The position numbers and the translations under genes are program-made. DNA of 64,000 bases, taken from NCBI GenBank assembly GCA_900299185.1, contig OMIV01000292.1:1-64000 (forward strand), written 5' to 3'. Origin of the DNA: Planctomycetaceae bacterium. GTDB taxonomy: Bacteria > Planctomycetota > Planctomycetia > Planctomycetales > Planctomycetaceae. The notes beneath the pieces were generated by a model. It made no database searches. It saw only the letters and a program-made list of their open reading frames with translations, and was not told the origin of the DNA. Of the stretch, positions 29,550-38,321 are shown piece by piece; the first letter of the stretch is position 1, and each line of letters starts with the position of its first letter.

Positions 29550-30998
29550 ATGAATCATCACTGCCAACGTTTCACAACTCCGCCACCGAGTCGCCGGGAG
29601 TTCTTATCTCAGGCCGCCAATGGCTTCGGTGCCGTCGCCTTAGCATCGTTGCTGCCAGGATGGGCTGAGGCTGCTCCCGATGCGTCCCGACCAGCACGTG
29701 CTCTTGCTCCGAAGATTGGGCATTTCGCACCGAAGGCGAAATCCGTGATCTTCCTCTACATGGATGGAGGACCGTCGTCCGTTGACACCTTCAATGAACG
29801 CCCATTGTTAGAAAAAGTGCATGGCAAGAGTCCGCACGAAGTCTTTCAAAAGGTCGAAGCCACTCAGTTCAACAACATCGGGGCGATGTTGAAGTCGCCT
29901 TGGAAGTTCAAGAACTATGGACAATGCGGCTTACGAGTCAGCGAACTCTTTCCGCATGTCGGAGCCTGTGCTGACGAATTGTGTGTGATTCACTCGATGA
30001 CGTCGAAGTTCTCGGAACACACCTTCGCGAACTACTTCTTGCATACCGGATCGGGGTTGCAAGGGCGGCCTAGTCACGGCGCTTGGATCACTTATGGCTT
30101 GGGTAGCGAATGCGAGAACTTGCCCGGCTTTGTGATTCTGAATGGAGGATTAATTCCACCAGGCGGGTTGGATTGCTTTGGCAGCGGTTTCTTGCCAGCG
30201 GCCTTTCAAGGGTCCGTGTTCCGACCGACTGATGAGCCCGTTGCGAATATTCGAGCGCGAGAGAAATCGAGGGCTCTGCAAGACGGCAAGCTCGCTCTGA
30301 TGAAGCAGCTCGATCAGCAGGCACTCAAACGCACGGGCCCGGCTGACGCCTTAGAGTCGGCACTCGAGAACTATGAACTCGCTGCCAAGATGCAGGCTGC
30401 AGTGCCGGACCTGATGGACCTCTCGCAAGAGACGGCGGCGACTCAGGCTGCATACGGAATCAACGATGAGTTCAAGCAGACTCAAACCTTTGGTCGCATC
30501 TGTCTTGTCGCTCGAAGATTGGTCGAACGCGGAGTGCGATTCATTGAGCTGACTTGTCCCGGTGGCAGTGGCGATCGCTGGGATCAGCACGGCGGGTTGG
30601 TCGATGGGCATACGAAGAATTCGCGAGCCGTGGATCAACCGATTGCAGCTCTCATCAAGGATTTGAAAGAACGCGGCTTGCTGTCATCGACTTTGTTGGT
30701 GTGGTGTGGTGAGTTTGGCCGGACGCCGTTTGCTCAAGGCAGTGACGGTCGCGATCACAACCCGTTCGGGTTCACGATTTGGATGGCTGGCGGTGGCACA
30801 AAGGGCGGCATGAGCTACGGCGCGACCGATGAGTTCGGATATCGAGCCGTCGAGAACAAACTCGAAATGCACGACCTGCACGCGACGATGCTGCATTTGT
30901 TGGGCGTCGATCACACCAGGCAAACCTATCGCTTTGGTGGTCGTGATATGCGTCTGACGGACGTCTTCGGGCATGTCGTCAAAGACATCTTGGTGTGA
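29550..30998 (+). CDS. DUF1501 protein, Tat-exported
   Basis: Begins at ATG 29550 with a twin-arginine-like leader (SRREFLSQAANGFGAVALAS). The body is the alkaline-phosphatase-fold-like DUF1501 domain: VIFLYMDGGPSSVDTFNERP, CVIHSMTSKFSEHTFANYFL-type text, GVRFIELTCPGGSGDRWDQH, LLVWCGEFGRTPFAQGSDGR and the C-terminal HATMLHLLGVDHTRQTYRF. DUF1501 genes nearly always accompany PSCyt1-DUF1549-DUF1553 genes in planctomycetes, as here, and the pair probably works together outside the cytoplasm on sulfated or otherwise modified substrates; the link to sulfatases is only structural. Confidence 0.92.
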   Translation: MNHHCQRFTTPPPSRREFLSQAANGFGAVALASLLPGWAEAAPDASRPARALAPKIGHFAPKAKSVIFLYMDGGPSSVDTFNERPLLEKVHGKSPHEVFQKVEATQFNNIGAMLKSPWKFKNYGQCGLRVSELFPHVGACADELCVIHSMTSKFSEHTFANYFLHTGSGLQGRPSHGAWITYGLGSECENLPGFVILNGGLIPPGGLDCFGSGFLPAAFQGSVFRPTDEPVANIRAREKSRALQDGKLALMKQLDQQALKRTGPADALESALENYELAAKMQAAVPDLMDLSQETAATQAAYGINDEFKQTQTFGRICLVARRLVERGVRFIELTCPGGSGDRWDQHGGLVDGHTKNSRAVDQPIAALIKDLKERGLLSSTLLVWCGEFGRTPFAQGSDGRDHNPFGFTIWMAGGGTKGGMSYGATDEFGYRAVENKLEMHDLHATMLHLLGVDHTRQTYRFGGRDMRLTDVFGHVVKDILV

Positions 30999-31069
30999 GT
31001 GGGCCAAGTCGTACGACGGCTTAATGGGAGCATGTTGCCAACGAACGACGAAATGGAGAGCGTGGCAGC

Positions 31070-33178
31070 ATGACGTTGGAAGAAGCCTTGCAGTTGGCGA
31101 TGCGGAGTTTTGAGAGCGGTCAGCTCGACCAGGCTGCTCAGATCGCTCAGCAGATCGTGGCTCAGGTGCCGCAGTGTGATCGAGCATGGCAAGTGCTCGC
31201 TGGTGTGGCGTATCGACGTGGCGATTGGCCGGCCGCAGAACAGTCTCTGCGGGCTGCCTTAAAGATCTCGCCGGGGAATCTTGATTATCAAGACAACCTC
31301 GCTGCAGCACTGAATGCGCAGGAGCGATTTGTCGAAGCCGAGCCATTCGCTCGAGATCTGACGGAGCGTGATCCAGAGCGAGTCTCTGGATGGAATTCAT
31401 TGGGGCTCGCGCTTAAAGGCTTGCATCGCTGGTGCGAAAGCGAGGCTGCATTCCGGGCCGCTCTAAAGCGGCAGCCGCGATCAGTGAATGCTCTTAACAA
31501 TCTCTCCAATGTCTTGAGATTGCAGGGCAGGGCAATCGAAGCCGAACAGGCTGCACGAGCAACGCTCGCCCTAAAGCCAGAGTTGGTTGAAGCCCTGGTT
31601 AATCTTGGCACCGCTTTGCACGAACAGCATCGCTATGACGCAGCGATCTCGGCTTTCGATGAGGCGTTAAGACTTCGGCCGAACTTGGCGATCGCAGCAT
31701 TCAATCGAGGCATCTCTCTCGAACATGCTGATCGACTGAGTGAGGCAGAGTCGAGTTATCGGAACGCTTTGAAATTGCAGCCGAATTGGCTTCAGTGTCT
31801 GAACAACTTGGGGACGGTGTTGAAGGCTCAGGGGCGTTTGGATGAAGCTCTCGCGGTGTTTGATACGGCGCTGAGTGTCAAACCGAACTACATGGTCGCC
31901 CACACGAATCGACTCGCATGTTTGCAGTGCCGCTACGGAACCTCGGCAGCCGAGATCCTGGCGGCGCATCGCGAATGGGACGCGAGGCACGCGGTGCCAT
32001 TGCGAGGTGCCATGCAAGAACCTGGTGCCCGATCGTCTGACGAAGTGGTACGGGGAAGAGAACCGGTAGTCGCCGCCATGAAGGCCCAACGGTTGCGAGT
32101 TGGCTTCGTCTCACCGGACTTTGGACATCATCCCGTGGGCCGCTTCTTGATCGGTATCCTCGAGAACTTGCCGTCGAAAGATATTGAGACGTTTTGTTAC
32201 TCGGACCGCAAAGAGACCGACGACATGACGTCGCGGTTTCGCGATGCGGCAAGTCATTGGATTGATGCGCGAACGCTGACGGATGACGAGCTGGCTGACC
32301 TGATTCGGCGAGATAACCTGGACCTGTTGATTGATCTCACCGGACACACGGGACAACACCGGTTGTTGGTCTTCGCACGGAAACCGGCACCAGTTCAAGC
32401 CACCTGGATTGGCTATCCGGGCACAACAGGGATGTCGGCCATGGACTGGATCATTGCCGACGAGGTGCTGATTCCGCCGACGTGTGATGGCTATTACTCC
32501 GAACGTGTGATGCGGTTGCCTCGCACGTCCATTTGCTTTGAACCACCGGCCTTCGCTCGCCATTTGGTGCCAACGCCGAGTCCTTGCGAACGAACAGGAG
32601 TCGTCACCTTTGGAAGCTGTAACAAGCTCGACAAGACGACGCCCGATGTGTTGCGAGCTTGGAACGAAATCTTGCGACGAGTACCGGACTCGCGGTTGGT
32701 GCTGCGGAATAAGGGCCTCGACGATCCCGCTGTGCGGACGAAGTTCATGACGTCGCTCACCAATAACGGAGTGTCGCCGGAACGCATCCAGCTTCACGGT
32801 TGGTGCTCGCACGAAGAGTTGTTGGCTCGGTATGCCGAGATTGATATCGGCCTGGATACGTTTCCGTTTTCGGGCGGAGCAACTTCGGCGGACGCTCTGT
32901 GGTGCGGTGTGCCAATTGTGACACTCTTAATCGAGACCTTTGCATCACGACAGACCGCCAGCATGTTGCTCAACATGAAGATTGCGGACGGGGTTGCGCA
33001 TTCCGTTGAGGGATACATCGAACGTGCCGTTGAGATGGCAGCCAGTCGTTCGGTTCTGACTGAGCACCGTCGCCGGATCTTCGAGTCCATGCGGTGCGGA
33101 CCGATGAGTTGTCCTCGTGACGTTGCGCTCGATGTTGCGGCAGCCTTTCGAGAGATGGCGAGATTGAGCCGATCATGA
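31070..33178 (+). CDS. TPR protein with O-GlcNAc-transferase (SPINDLY-type) domain
   Basis: 702 residues. The N-terminal half (1-300) is a TPR array (VDRAWQVLAG-type helices, for example VSGWNSLGLALKGLHRWCES, LVEALVNLGTALHEQHRYDA, WLQCLNNLGTVLKAQGRLDE). The C-terminal half is a GT41 glycosyltransferase: LRVGFVSPDFGHHPVGRFL, LDLLIDLTGHTGQHRLLVFA, PVQATWIGYPGTTGMSAMDW, FGSCNKLDKTTPDVLRAW and DTFPFSGGATSADALWCGVP. It would transfer a sugar, possibly GlcNAc, from a UDP donor to protein hydroxyls; donor and targets are not known. GGAGAG lies before ATG 31070. It follows the DUF1501 gene by 71 bases on the same strand. Confidence 0.93.
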   Translation: MTLEEALQLAMRSFESGQLDQAAQIAQQIVAQVPQCDRAWQVLAGVAYRRGDWPAAEQSLRAALKISPGNLDYQDNLAAALNAQERFVEAEPFARDLTERDPERVSGWNSLGLALKGLHRWCESEAAFRAALKRQPRSVNALNNLSNVLRLQGRAIEAEQAARATLALKPELVEALVNLGTALHEQHRYDAAISAFDEALRLRPNLAIAAFNRGISLEHADRLSEAESSYRNALKLQPNWLQCLNNLGTVLKAQGRLDEALAVFDTALSVKPNYMVAHTNRLACLQCRYGTSAAEILAAHREWDARHAVPLRGAMQEPGARSSDEVVRGREPVVAAMKAQRLRVGFVSPDFGHHPVGRFLIGILENLPSKDIETFCYSDRKETDDMTSRFRDAASHWIDARTLTDDELADLIRRDNLDLLIDLTGHTGQHRLLVFARKPAPVQATWIGYPGTTGMSAMDWIIADEVLIPPTCDGYYSERVMRLPRTSICFEPPAFARHLVPTPSPCERTGVVTFGSCNKLDKTTPDVLRAWNEILRRVPDSRLVLRNKGLDDPAVRTKFMTSLTNNGVSPERIQLHGWCSHEELLARYAEIDIGLDTFPFSGGATSADALWCGVPIVTLLIETFASRQTASMLLNMKIADGVAHSVEGYIERAVEMAASRSVLTEHRRRIFESMRCGPMSCPRDVALDVAAAFREMARLSRS

Positions 33179-33313
33179 TCTTTGGGTTGCGACCTTTGAA
33201 GTTCAGTTTCGCTGGCCGGTTAATCGACTTGGTTATGACGATGGTTTCGGTGGATGGGCTACTCGTGCTAGAAGCGTCCGCTTAATCGCACCGATCTCTG
33301 AAGGAACCGAGTG

Positions 33314-33796
33314 ATGAAGTATCAGATTGAAACCGCTCGAGCTGGCGACTTTCTCAACATCGCCGCGCTGGACCGATTGGCATGGCCGCAGATGTCCGAC
33401 ACGTTCATTCCCGATGGCGAACACATTTGGCGCGTGTGGAATGACTATGCGACGTTGCTGGTCGCTCGCGTGATCGATCGTGGGCCACTGTCGGAGTCGA
33501 ACGACATCGCTGGGGCACTGGTGCAGTTTCCGACTCGCACCGGTGAGTTCTTCTTACACAAGCTCTTTGTGCATCCGCTGTGTCGAGGAATGGGGATTGG
33601 GTCGGCGCTCATGCGAGCCGCACTCGCTCAGGCGACGGCTCCAGTGTTGCTGACCGTGGACCCCGCGAACTCACCGGCAGTGAAGTTGTATGAGAGCCTG
33701 GGGTTCAACGTTCGTGAGCGGATCAACGGCTATTACCGACCTCACGAAGATCGGTTCATCATGGTCTTTACTCCGACGAACCCGCAGACCGCATAG
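33314..33796 (+). CDS. GNAT-family N-acetyltransferase
   Basis: A 160-residue acetyltransferase with the acetyl-CoA-binding loop in KLFVHPLCRGMGIGSALMRA and a following beta-alpha segment TVDPANSPAVKLYESLGFNV, ending in VFTPTNPQTA. Start taken at ATG 33314 instead of the GTG directly before it, since AAGGA at 33301 is well spaced for it. The substrate is unknown. The 3' end overlaps the end of the convergent methyltransferase-like gene by 55 bases. Confidence 0.88.
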   Translation: MKYQIETARAGDFLNIAALDRLAWPQMSDTFIPDGEHIWRVWNDYATLLVARVIDRGPLSESNDIAGALVQFPTRTGEFFLHKLFVHPLCRGMGIGSALMRAALAQATAPVLLTVDPANSPAVKLYESLGFNVRERINGYYRPHEDRFIMVFTPTNPQTA

Positions 33797-34605
33797 GTTC
33801 TGACGCCAAAGTTCCAAAGCCACGGCCCGGCAACTCGCAGGCTTTCCGTTTGGTCAGCGATAGCTCGGTCGGATTGCAGAGTTTGACCGATCAAGCTGGG
33901 ATGCAGACCCGAGAAGAAATTGCCTTCCAGCAGCAGCTTGGAAAGTACGGACGGGAGCTCGTCGTCATGCAGTCCCGCCAGTTGCGGCGCGGTGTCTGTC
34001 GAGACGACTTCACTGGTGACGATGAATGTTCCGCCCGGCTCAGTAAGTTCGTGAACGAGTCTTAAATGTTGGAGCCGCAGGGCCTGTACGAGTTCTACGA
34101 AGGCTGGGTGTCGATCACCGATTGAGAGCACGGCGGCTTCAACGAGCTGACTGAGAAGACCCACCGAGAGCACGACGTGACCGGGCGGCAACTCATAGGT
34201 CGGACGTGACGATGGAAGACGCTGGGCGAGTTCACGGATGACTTCGGGATCAGTGTCAGGCTTAAGCGAGGATAGCTCGTTCCACAGACCTGTCAGATCC
34301 ACTCCACCATGCGCAGCCACTCGAAAGTCATCATCCAGTTTCTGCCGATGCACGCCGTCGCTCAAAGCCTGAGAGTCGAGATCCACTAACTGGATTTGCC
34401 ATTCGTCCGCGAGAAACGCAGGGAGATTGAGATCGTTGCAGTTGCCCGCTCCCAGGATCGTTAGCTCCTTTTTGGAAGACGATGCGGAGCGCGGCGCGAA
34501 GTCTCGAACGAGTTGGGTGATGCGATCGCGGTGAGATCGGTATTGGTCCCAACTCAAACGAGTCTGCTCGTTACGGCGAAGTTGTTCGGCGGAGAGTCGA
34601 TTCAT
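33742..34605 (-). CDS. Possible SAM-dependent methyltransferase-like protein
   Basis: A 287-residue protein. The motif ELTILGAGNCNDLNLPAFL followed about 10 residues later by IQLVDLDSQAL resembles motifs I and II of class I methyltransferases (glycine loop and acidic residue at the end of the second strand). Later parts (HVVLSVGLLSQLVEAAVLS, TEPGGTFIVTSEVVSTDTA) fit the same fold. I do not recognise a subfamily and no target is suggested by the neighbours. It overlaps the GNAT gene at the 3' end and is divergent from a second GNAT gene 136 bases from its start. Confidence 0.6.
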   Translation of the reverse strand: MNRLSAEQLRRNEQTRLSWDQYRSHRDRITQLVRDFAPRSASSSKKELTILGAGNCNDLNLPAFLADEWQIQLVDLDSQALSDGVHRQKLDDDFRVAAHGGVDLTGLWNELSSLKPDTDPEVIRELAQRLPSSRPTYELPPGHVVLSVGLLSQLVEAAVLSIGDRHPAFVELVQALRLQHLRLVHELTEPGGTFIVTSEVVSTDTAPQLAGLHDDELPSVLSKLLLEGNFFSGLHPSLIGQTLQSDRAIADQTESLRVAGPWLWNFGVRTYAVCGFVGVKTMMNRSS

Positions 34606-34741
34606 GGCGTGTGATCGGCAGGTGGAATTCTGAGGTGAGCCAATGCGGGGATATGGCTTGCTCGATGGTCAGTAAGCACGATGCTTTGACCACAGACCTC
34701 GAACCGTACCTGGATCACGAACACAACTGCGAGTCACTCCC

Positions 34742-35158
34742 ATGACGACTCTGACGTACTCACAAGAACCCGAGCTTTCGGCGGATGAATTCATTGATGT
34801 GTTAGCGCGTTCGACGTTGGCCGAACGGCGACCCGTTGATGAGAGAGCTACCATCGAAGGCATGCTGCGAAATGCCGGGGTGATCGTGACCGCTCGCTCG
34901 AACGGAGTGCTGGTCGGTGTCTCTCGCGCGATCACCGACTTCTCTTATTGCACATACTTGTCGGACCTGGCGGTCGATGTTGCCTTTCAAGGGCAAGGCA
35001 TCGGTCGCGAGTTGATTCGGCAAACTCATGCGATGGCGGGTTTGCATACGCGGCTCATCTTGCTCGCCGCTCCGAAAGCTCAGACCTACTACCCACACAT
35101 TGGGATGCAGCGGCACGAATCGTGTTGGCAGCTACCGCCGCATCAGCCGCTGCCCTGA
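34742..35158 (+). CDS. GNAT-family N-acetyltransferase
   Basis: A 138-residue minimal GNAT domain: [39 protein letters not shown] with the CoA-binding Q-G-Q-G-I-G loop, and [15 protein letters not shown]. Proteins of this length and pattern are annotated as general N-acetyltransferases; the substrate is unknown. ATG 34742 follows a divergent gap. The 3' end overlaps the convergent globin gene by 27 bases. Confidence 0.86.
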   Translation: MTTLTYSQEPELSADEFIDVLARSTLAERRPVDERATIEGMLRNAGVIVTARSNGVLVGVSRAITDFSYCTYLSDLAVDVAFQGQGIGRELIRQTHAMAGLHTRLILLAAPKAQTYYPHIGMQRHESCWQLPPHQPLP

Positions 35159-35614
35159 AGGCGTCATGGCAGCAGTGATGCTGATTGACTGAGATGATGT
35201 CGCGGCTTTCCAAACGGTTGGTCGTTGGAAGACTGAATACTGCGAGATCATGCGCTCGATACTAACTCGCAGGGCTGCCACCCACTTGTTGCGCAGGTCG
35301 GGGGTAAACTGCTCGTCGAACTCTTGGACGGTCATCATCAAGGCGTCGATCCACAACGGGTACATGTTGGGATTGATGTTGTGGCGATTGCGAGAATGAC
35401 TTGCCGCCAGGTCGCCCACTCGTAGTGCGGCGTAGTCGTTGCCTTGTGCGTACTGCAACAAGAACGAGATCCCGGCTCTTAAGAGTCGCCTTTGTTTGGC
35501 CATGTCCCTGCGGGCGAACATGGGGGCAATCAGCGGGGACTGTCTGAGGAAGTTCGCGTAGAAGCGGGCAAAGAATCTGGGATTCATACACACGCGCCCG
35601 CAACTGCGAGACAT
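35132..35614 (-). CDS. Bacterial globin
   Basis: A 160-residue haem-binding globin candidate. [20 protein letters not shown] corresponds to helices A-C of short bacterial globins, [20 protein letters not shown] to helix [21 protein letters not shown] holds the likely proximal histidine (in HNINP), and [20 protein letters not shown] to helices G-H. The start at ATG 35614 is uncertain: the frame is open further upstream, and the A helix is short. Roles in oxygen or NO binding are possible but not indicated by neighbours. It is convergent with a GNAT gene, with a 27-base overlap. Confidence 0.68.
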   Translation of the reverse strand: MSRSCGRVCMNPRFFARFYANFLRQSPLIAPMFARRDMAKQRRLLRAGISFLLQYAQGNDYAALRVGDLAASHSRNRHNINPNMYPLWIDALMMTVQEFDEQFTPDLRNKWVAALRVSIERMISQYSVFQRPTVWKAATSSQSISITAAMTPSGQRLMRR

Positions 35615-35889
35615 GATTGGATCAACGGCAGATGCGGCAGAAAGTGGAGCGGGAGCAAACGCAATCCGGAGAGATATGGCGGGCCTTTCTTGGAATGAGT
35701 GATTGCGGAGAGGCCAACAACCATAGCTCTAACTCAATGAGCGGCTCTCGTTTTGGGGCATTCGACTTCACGAAATGGTTCCGCGACATCGCCGTTGATG
35801 TTCCGCTGTGCGATGCGGATGCAAGACGCGTCACGATGACTCATCGCTCGTGGCGGTGCATTCGGAGTTTCGATACGCGGCTACGAAAC
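35615..35889. other. Gap without recognised gene
   Basis: Lies between the globin start and the DUF1080 terminator. An open + strand frame across it has no recognisable domain or good start, and I see no repeats or RNA structures here. Confidence 0.4.
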
Positions 35890-35943
35890 GATACTCCTAA
35901 AAGACCACGAGCCGACTCCGCGCGATGTGCAGAGTCGGCTCGT
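35890..35943 (-). terminator. Rho-independent terminator after the DUF1080 gene
   Basis: A perfect 12-bp stem ACGAGCCGACTC (35907-35918) with GAGTCGGCTCGT (35932-35943), followed on the minus strand by GGTCTTTTAGG. It lies about 85 bases behind the DUF1080 stop. The T-run is short, so the efficiency is uncertain. Confidence 0.65.
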
Positions 35944-36026
35944 AATTCGTTGGCTGATCAACGTGCCGTCGACGCCATCAGAATGTCTGCGGCGTGCCAA
36001 GTCGACGCGATTGGATCGTGAAGAGG

Positions 36027-36764
36027 TTACTTCAACTCGCGAATGCGGATGTTGCGGAACTCGGCCCACATCGGCTTGCCTGCATGTAGTTGCAGAGCGA
36101 GGACGCCTTCGGACAACGCCAATTCTGGATTGTTGTCGGTGAAGTCGAGGATTAAGCGACCGTTGAGGTAGTGCTGAACTTGCTTGCCTTTGCCGATGAT
36201 CACAACGTCGTTCCAATCATCTAGCTTGAAGAGCTTCTTAAAGCTTTCAGCGTCGACGAGGTCGGACTTTACGAGCTTCTTGCCGTCGGCTTCCCAAGTG
36301 GCTTGCTCGCCTACCAAACAAATGCGGCCGCGCTTGCCGCCTTCGTCGTAGATAAAGCCCGCGACGTTGGGCAGAGCGACCTCATTTCGAAGTTCGTGTT
36401 GATAGCCACGTACCACCCAGTTGTTGCCAACTTTGCCGTCGGTGATGTGCTTCGAGCGGTATTGGATTCCCGAGTTGTTGGTCGCGTTACAACGGAACGA
36501 GAGACGCAACTCGAAGTCCTTCGTTGTGCCCTCTTTCCAGATCAAGAAGGTGTTGCCCTTGGCTGCGTTCTCAGCGGTGGTCTCACCGTGAATGACACCG
36601 TCCTTCACGGTCCACAGGCGTGGGTCTCCGTCCCAACCGCTGAGATCCTTACCGTTGAAGAGTTGCTTCATCCCCTCGGCTTCCGCCGGGGCTGGCACGG
36701 GATCAGCAGCTTGAACAAAGGCGGGCAACAAGAGAGCTGTCAGCAATACGAACTTGCGAATCAT
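36027..36764 (-). CDS. Secreted DUF1080 (3-keto-disaccharide hydrolase-like) protein
   Basis: A 245-residue secreted protein. Signal peptide MIRKFVLLTALLLPAFVQA, then the concanavalin-type DUF1080 fold: GMKQLFNGKDLSGWDGDPRL, WTVKDGVIHGET, DFELRLSFRCNATNNSGIQY, WNDVVIIGKGKQVQHYLNGR and KPMWAEFRNIRIREL. The family includes 3-keto-glycoside hydrolases and is greatly expanded in planctomycetes; activity for this member is unproven. AGGAG lies 5 bases before the ATG. It follows the NIPSNAP gene on the same strand with an 89-base gap, and a terminator comes after it, so the two may be one transcript. Confidence 0.92.
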   Translation of the reverse strand: MIRKFVLLTALLLPAFVQAADPVPAPAEAEGMKQLFNGKDLSGWDGDPRLWTVKDGVIHGETTAENAAKGNTFLIWKEGTTKDFELRLSFRCNATNNSGIQYRSKHITDGKVGNNWVVRGYQHELRNEVALPNVAGFIYDEGGKRGRICLVGEQATWEADGKKLVKSDLVDAESFKKLFKLDDWNDVVIIGKGKQVQHYLNGRLILDFTDNNPELALSEGVLALQLHAGKPMWAEFRNIRIRELK

Positions 36765-36853
36765 GGAGGCTCCTGATGAAGTCGAAGAGTTCTAAGTTGA
36801 AGTGTTGGGAATCACGCGTGGTGCCGCGCCATAGCGAGCCGCAGCGGTGCGAA

Positions 36854-37651
36854 CTACTTAATTGGTGAGTAGTCCACGGCCTTCATAAACGTGGACTTCA
36901 CGCCGTCTTTCACTGTCAGTGACCCGCCGGCTTCTTTCTCGGATTCAGTCCGAGCTTTCACCCAATCGGGGTCTTGGCGGAAGGCGTTGAAGGATTCCTT
37001 GGCGGCGTCGACGCTCTTATGAGACAGCAAGTAGACGAGAGTCTTGTCGGCGTCCTTCTGATCGGGCAGCAACGACCAATACAGGACGTTGGTCATGCCA
37101 TGCTTCTCGAACAGCTTGGTGGTGTGATTGCGAAACCGCGCGTGCAGTCGGTCGAGATTGCCGTCTGTGGTTGTGTAGACGCGGAGTTCAATCACTCCCT
37201 TGCCGTCGCCGCCGGCTTTGAAGGCGGGCGAATAATCGGTGGTCTTCATGAACTGAGATTCGACCTTGGAGACCAGCGGCCCGTTGACTTCACTCTCTTT
37301 GTGAGCCTTCTTCCAATCAGGGTCATTCAAGAACGCCGCCCAAGATTTGTCGCGAGCTTCCTTGCTGGGGTAAGCCAACCAATAGATGAGCTTGCGGTCG
37401 GGGTTCTCCACCGGCACGAAGTAGCCGATATTGGTCATGCCATGCTTTTCGAACAGCTTTGTAGTGTGATCGCGGAAGCGAGCGTGCAATGCGTCAAGCT
37501 TGCCTTCGGGGGAGTAGTAGGTCCGCATCTCATAGACCGCGTCCTTGGTGGGCTCTGCGGCCACGCAAAGCGCAGCCATCATGGACAAGCTGAGAAATGG
37601 CAGCACAACGCGACGCGAGTTTTGCCAGACTTTCCAAAGTTGCTTCAACAT
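36854..37651 (-). CDS. Secreted two-domain NIPSNAP protein
   Basis: A 265-residue protein with an export signal (VVLPFLSLSMMAALCVAA) and two tandem NIPSNAP (dimeric alpha-beta barrel) domains, about residues 38-145 and 155-262. The repeats are nearly alike: VYEMRTYYSPEGKLDALHAR with HGMTNIGYFVP, and IELRVYTTTDGNLDRLHAR with HGMTNVLYWSL. A well-placed AAGGAG precedes the ATG. NIPSNAP proteins are of unknown biochemical role; secreted two-domain forms are frequent in planctomycetes. Confidence 0.9.
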   Translation of the reverse strand: MLKQLWKVWQNSRRVVLPFLSLSMMAALCVAAEPTKDAVYEMRTYYSPEGKLDALHARFRDHTTKLFEKHGMTNIGYFVPVENPDRKLIYWLAYPSKEARDKSWAAFLNDPDWKKAHKESEVNGPLVSKVESQFMKTTDYSPAFKAGGDGKGVIELRVYTTTDGNLDRLHARFRNHTTKLFEKHGMTNVLYWSLLPDQKDADKTLVYLLSHKSVDAAKESFNAFRQDPDWVKARTESEKEAGGSLTVKDGVKSTFMKAVDYSPIK

Positions 37652-37773
37652 GGTTCTTCTCCTTAGGAACGACGCGGGAAGGGTTCTGTGACAAGCGATA
37701 CTCGATGGCCGCTGACGTGAGTCGTCGACGTTGGCGATTCCTGCTTGGGCAATCTGTCGCTCAATGCACCAAT

Positions 37774-37803
37774 AAAAAAAGCCAGGCCGAATGACCTGGC
37801 TTT
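37774..37803 (-). terminator. Rho-independent terminator after the small zinc-ribbon gene
   Basis: A 9-bp stem AAAGCCAGG / CCTGGCTTT (37778-37786 with 37795-37803), followed on the minus strand by seven T residues. It lies 77 bases behind the 39-codon gene and separates it from the NIPSNAP gene. Confidence 0.92.
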
Positions 37804-37880
37804 GAAGACTGTTGTCTTAGACGCCCTGCAATTACTGAGTCGTCTCGAAAAGCGACGACCAACCATTCAGGGCGACGGGC

Positions 37881-38000
37881 CTATCTGAGCTTCAGATGGC
37901 AGGTTTTGCAGCGAACGCGCATCCGCACGATCTTGTTGCACTTGGGGCATCGCTTGGTTGAGCGAGCTTTGTGAAGCTTTGTACGAGGTCGAAACACCAT
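37881..38000 (-). CDS. 39-residue zinc-ribbon protein
   Basis: A short frame from ATG 38000 to TAG 37881. The protein is very basic and has two CxxC pairs nine residues apart (CPKCN at 18-22, CKTCH at 31-35), the pattern of a small zinc ribbon. The N-terminus (MVFRPRTKLHKARSTKR) is rich in Lys and Arg, as in ribosomal or RNA-binding proteins. It has its own strong terminator and an upstream gap of about 320 bases. I do not recognise the family. It could be a lineage-specific ribosomal-like or nucleic-acid-binding protein; the size and charge are the only hints. Confidence 0.72.
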   Translation of the reverse strand: MVFRPRTKLHKARSTKRCPKCNKIVRMRVRCKTCHLKLR

Positions 38001-38321
38001 GACTACACCTATCAGTTACGCTGTGAGAGAAGTCAGATTTTCCTGACAAAATTAGCCTTAAGTCCCGGTTGGGGCCGGGGTTCTATTGAATGAAGTTTGG
38101 GGCTGCAAGGCAGACAGGGAATTTGTTTGGAACCGGCAAGACACGCGGAGCTTACCGGTCCAGTTTTGGGCGAAGCTGGCTTCGCGATGGCCTCATGATT
38201 GGGTCGTGGCGATCGTTCTGGCTGCATCGAAACGGCAGGTGATTTCGATTAGCTCGGAAGGATTGAGTCTTCAGAAGCTAGTCTCCGCTCAATGGTGTCC
38301 GAGCTCCGCAGCTGCAGGTCG
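38001..38321. other. Gap without recognised gene
   Basis: About 320 bases upstream of the zinc-ribbon gene. It should hold that gene's promoter. No frame with protein character, repeat or hairpin with T-run was seen. Confidence 0.45.
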
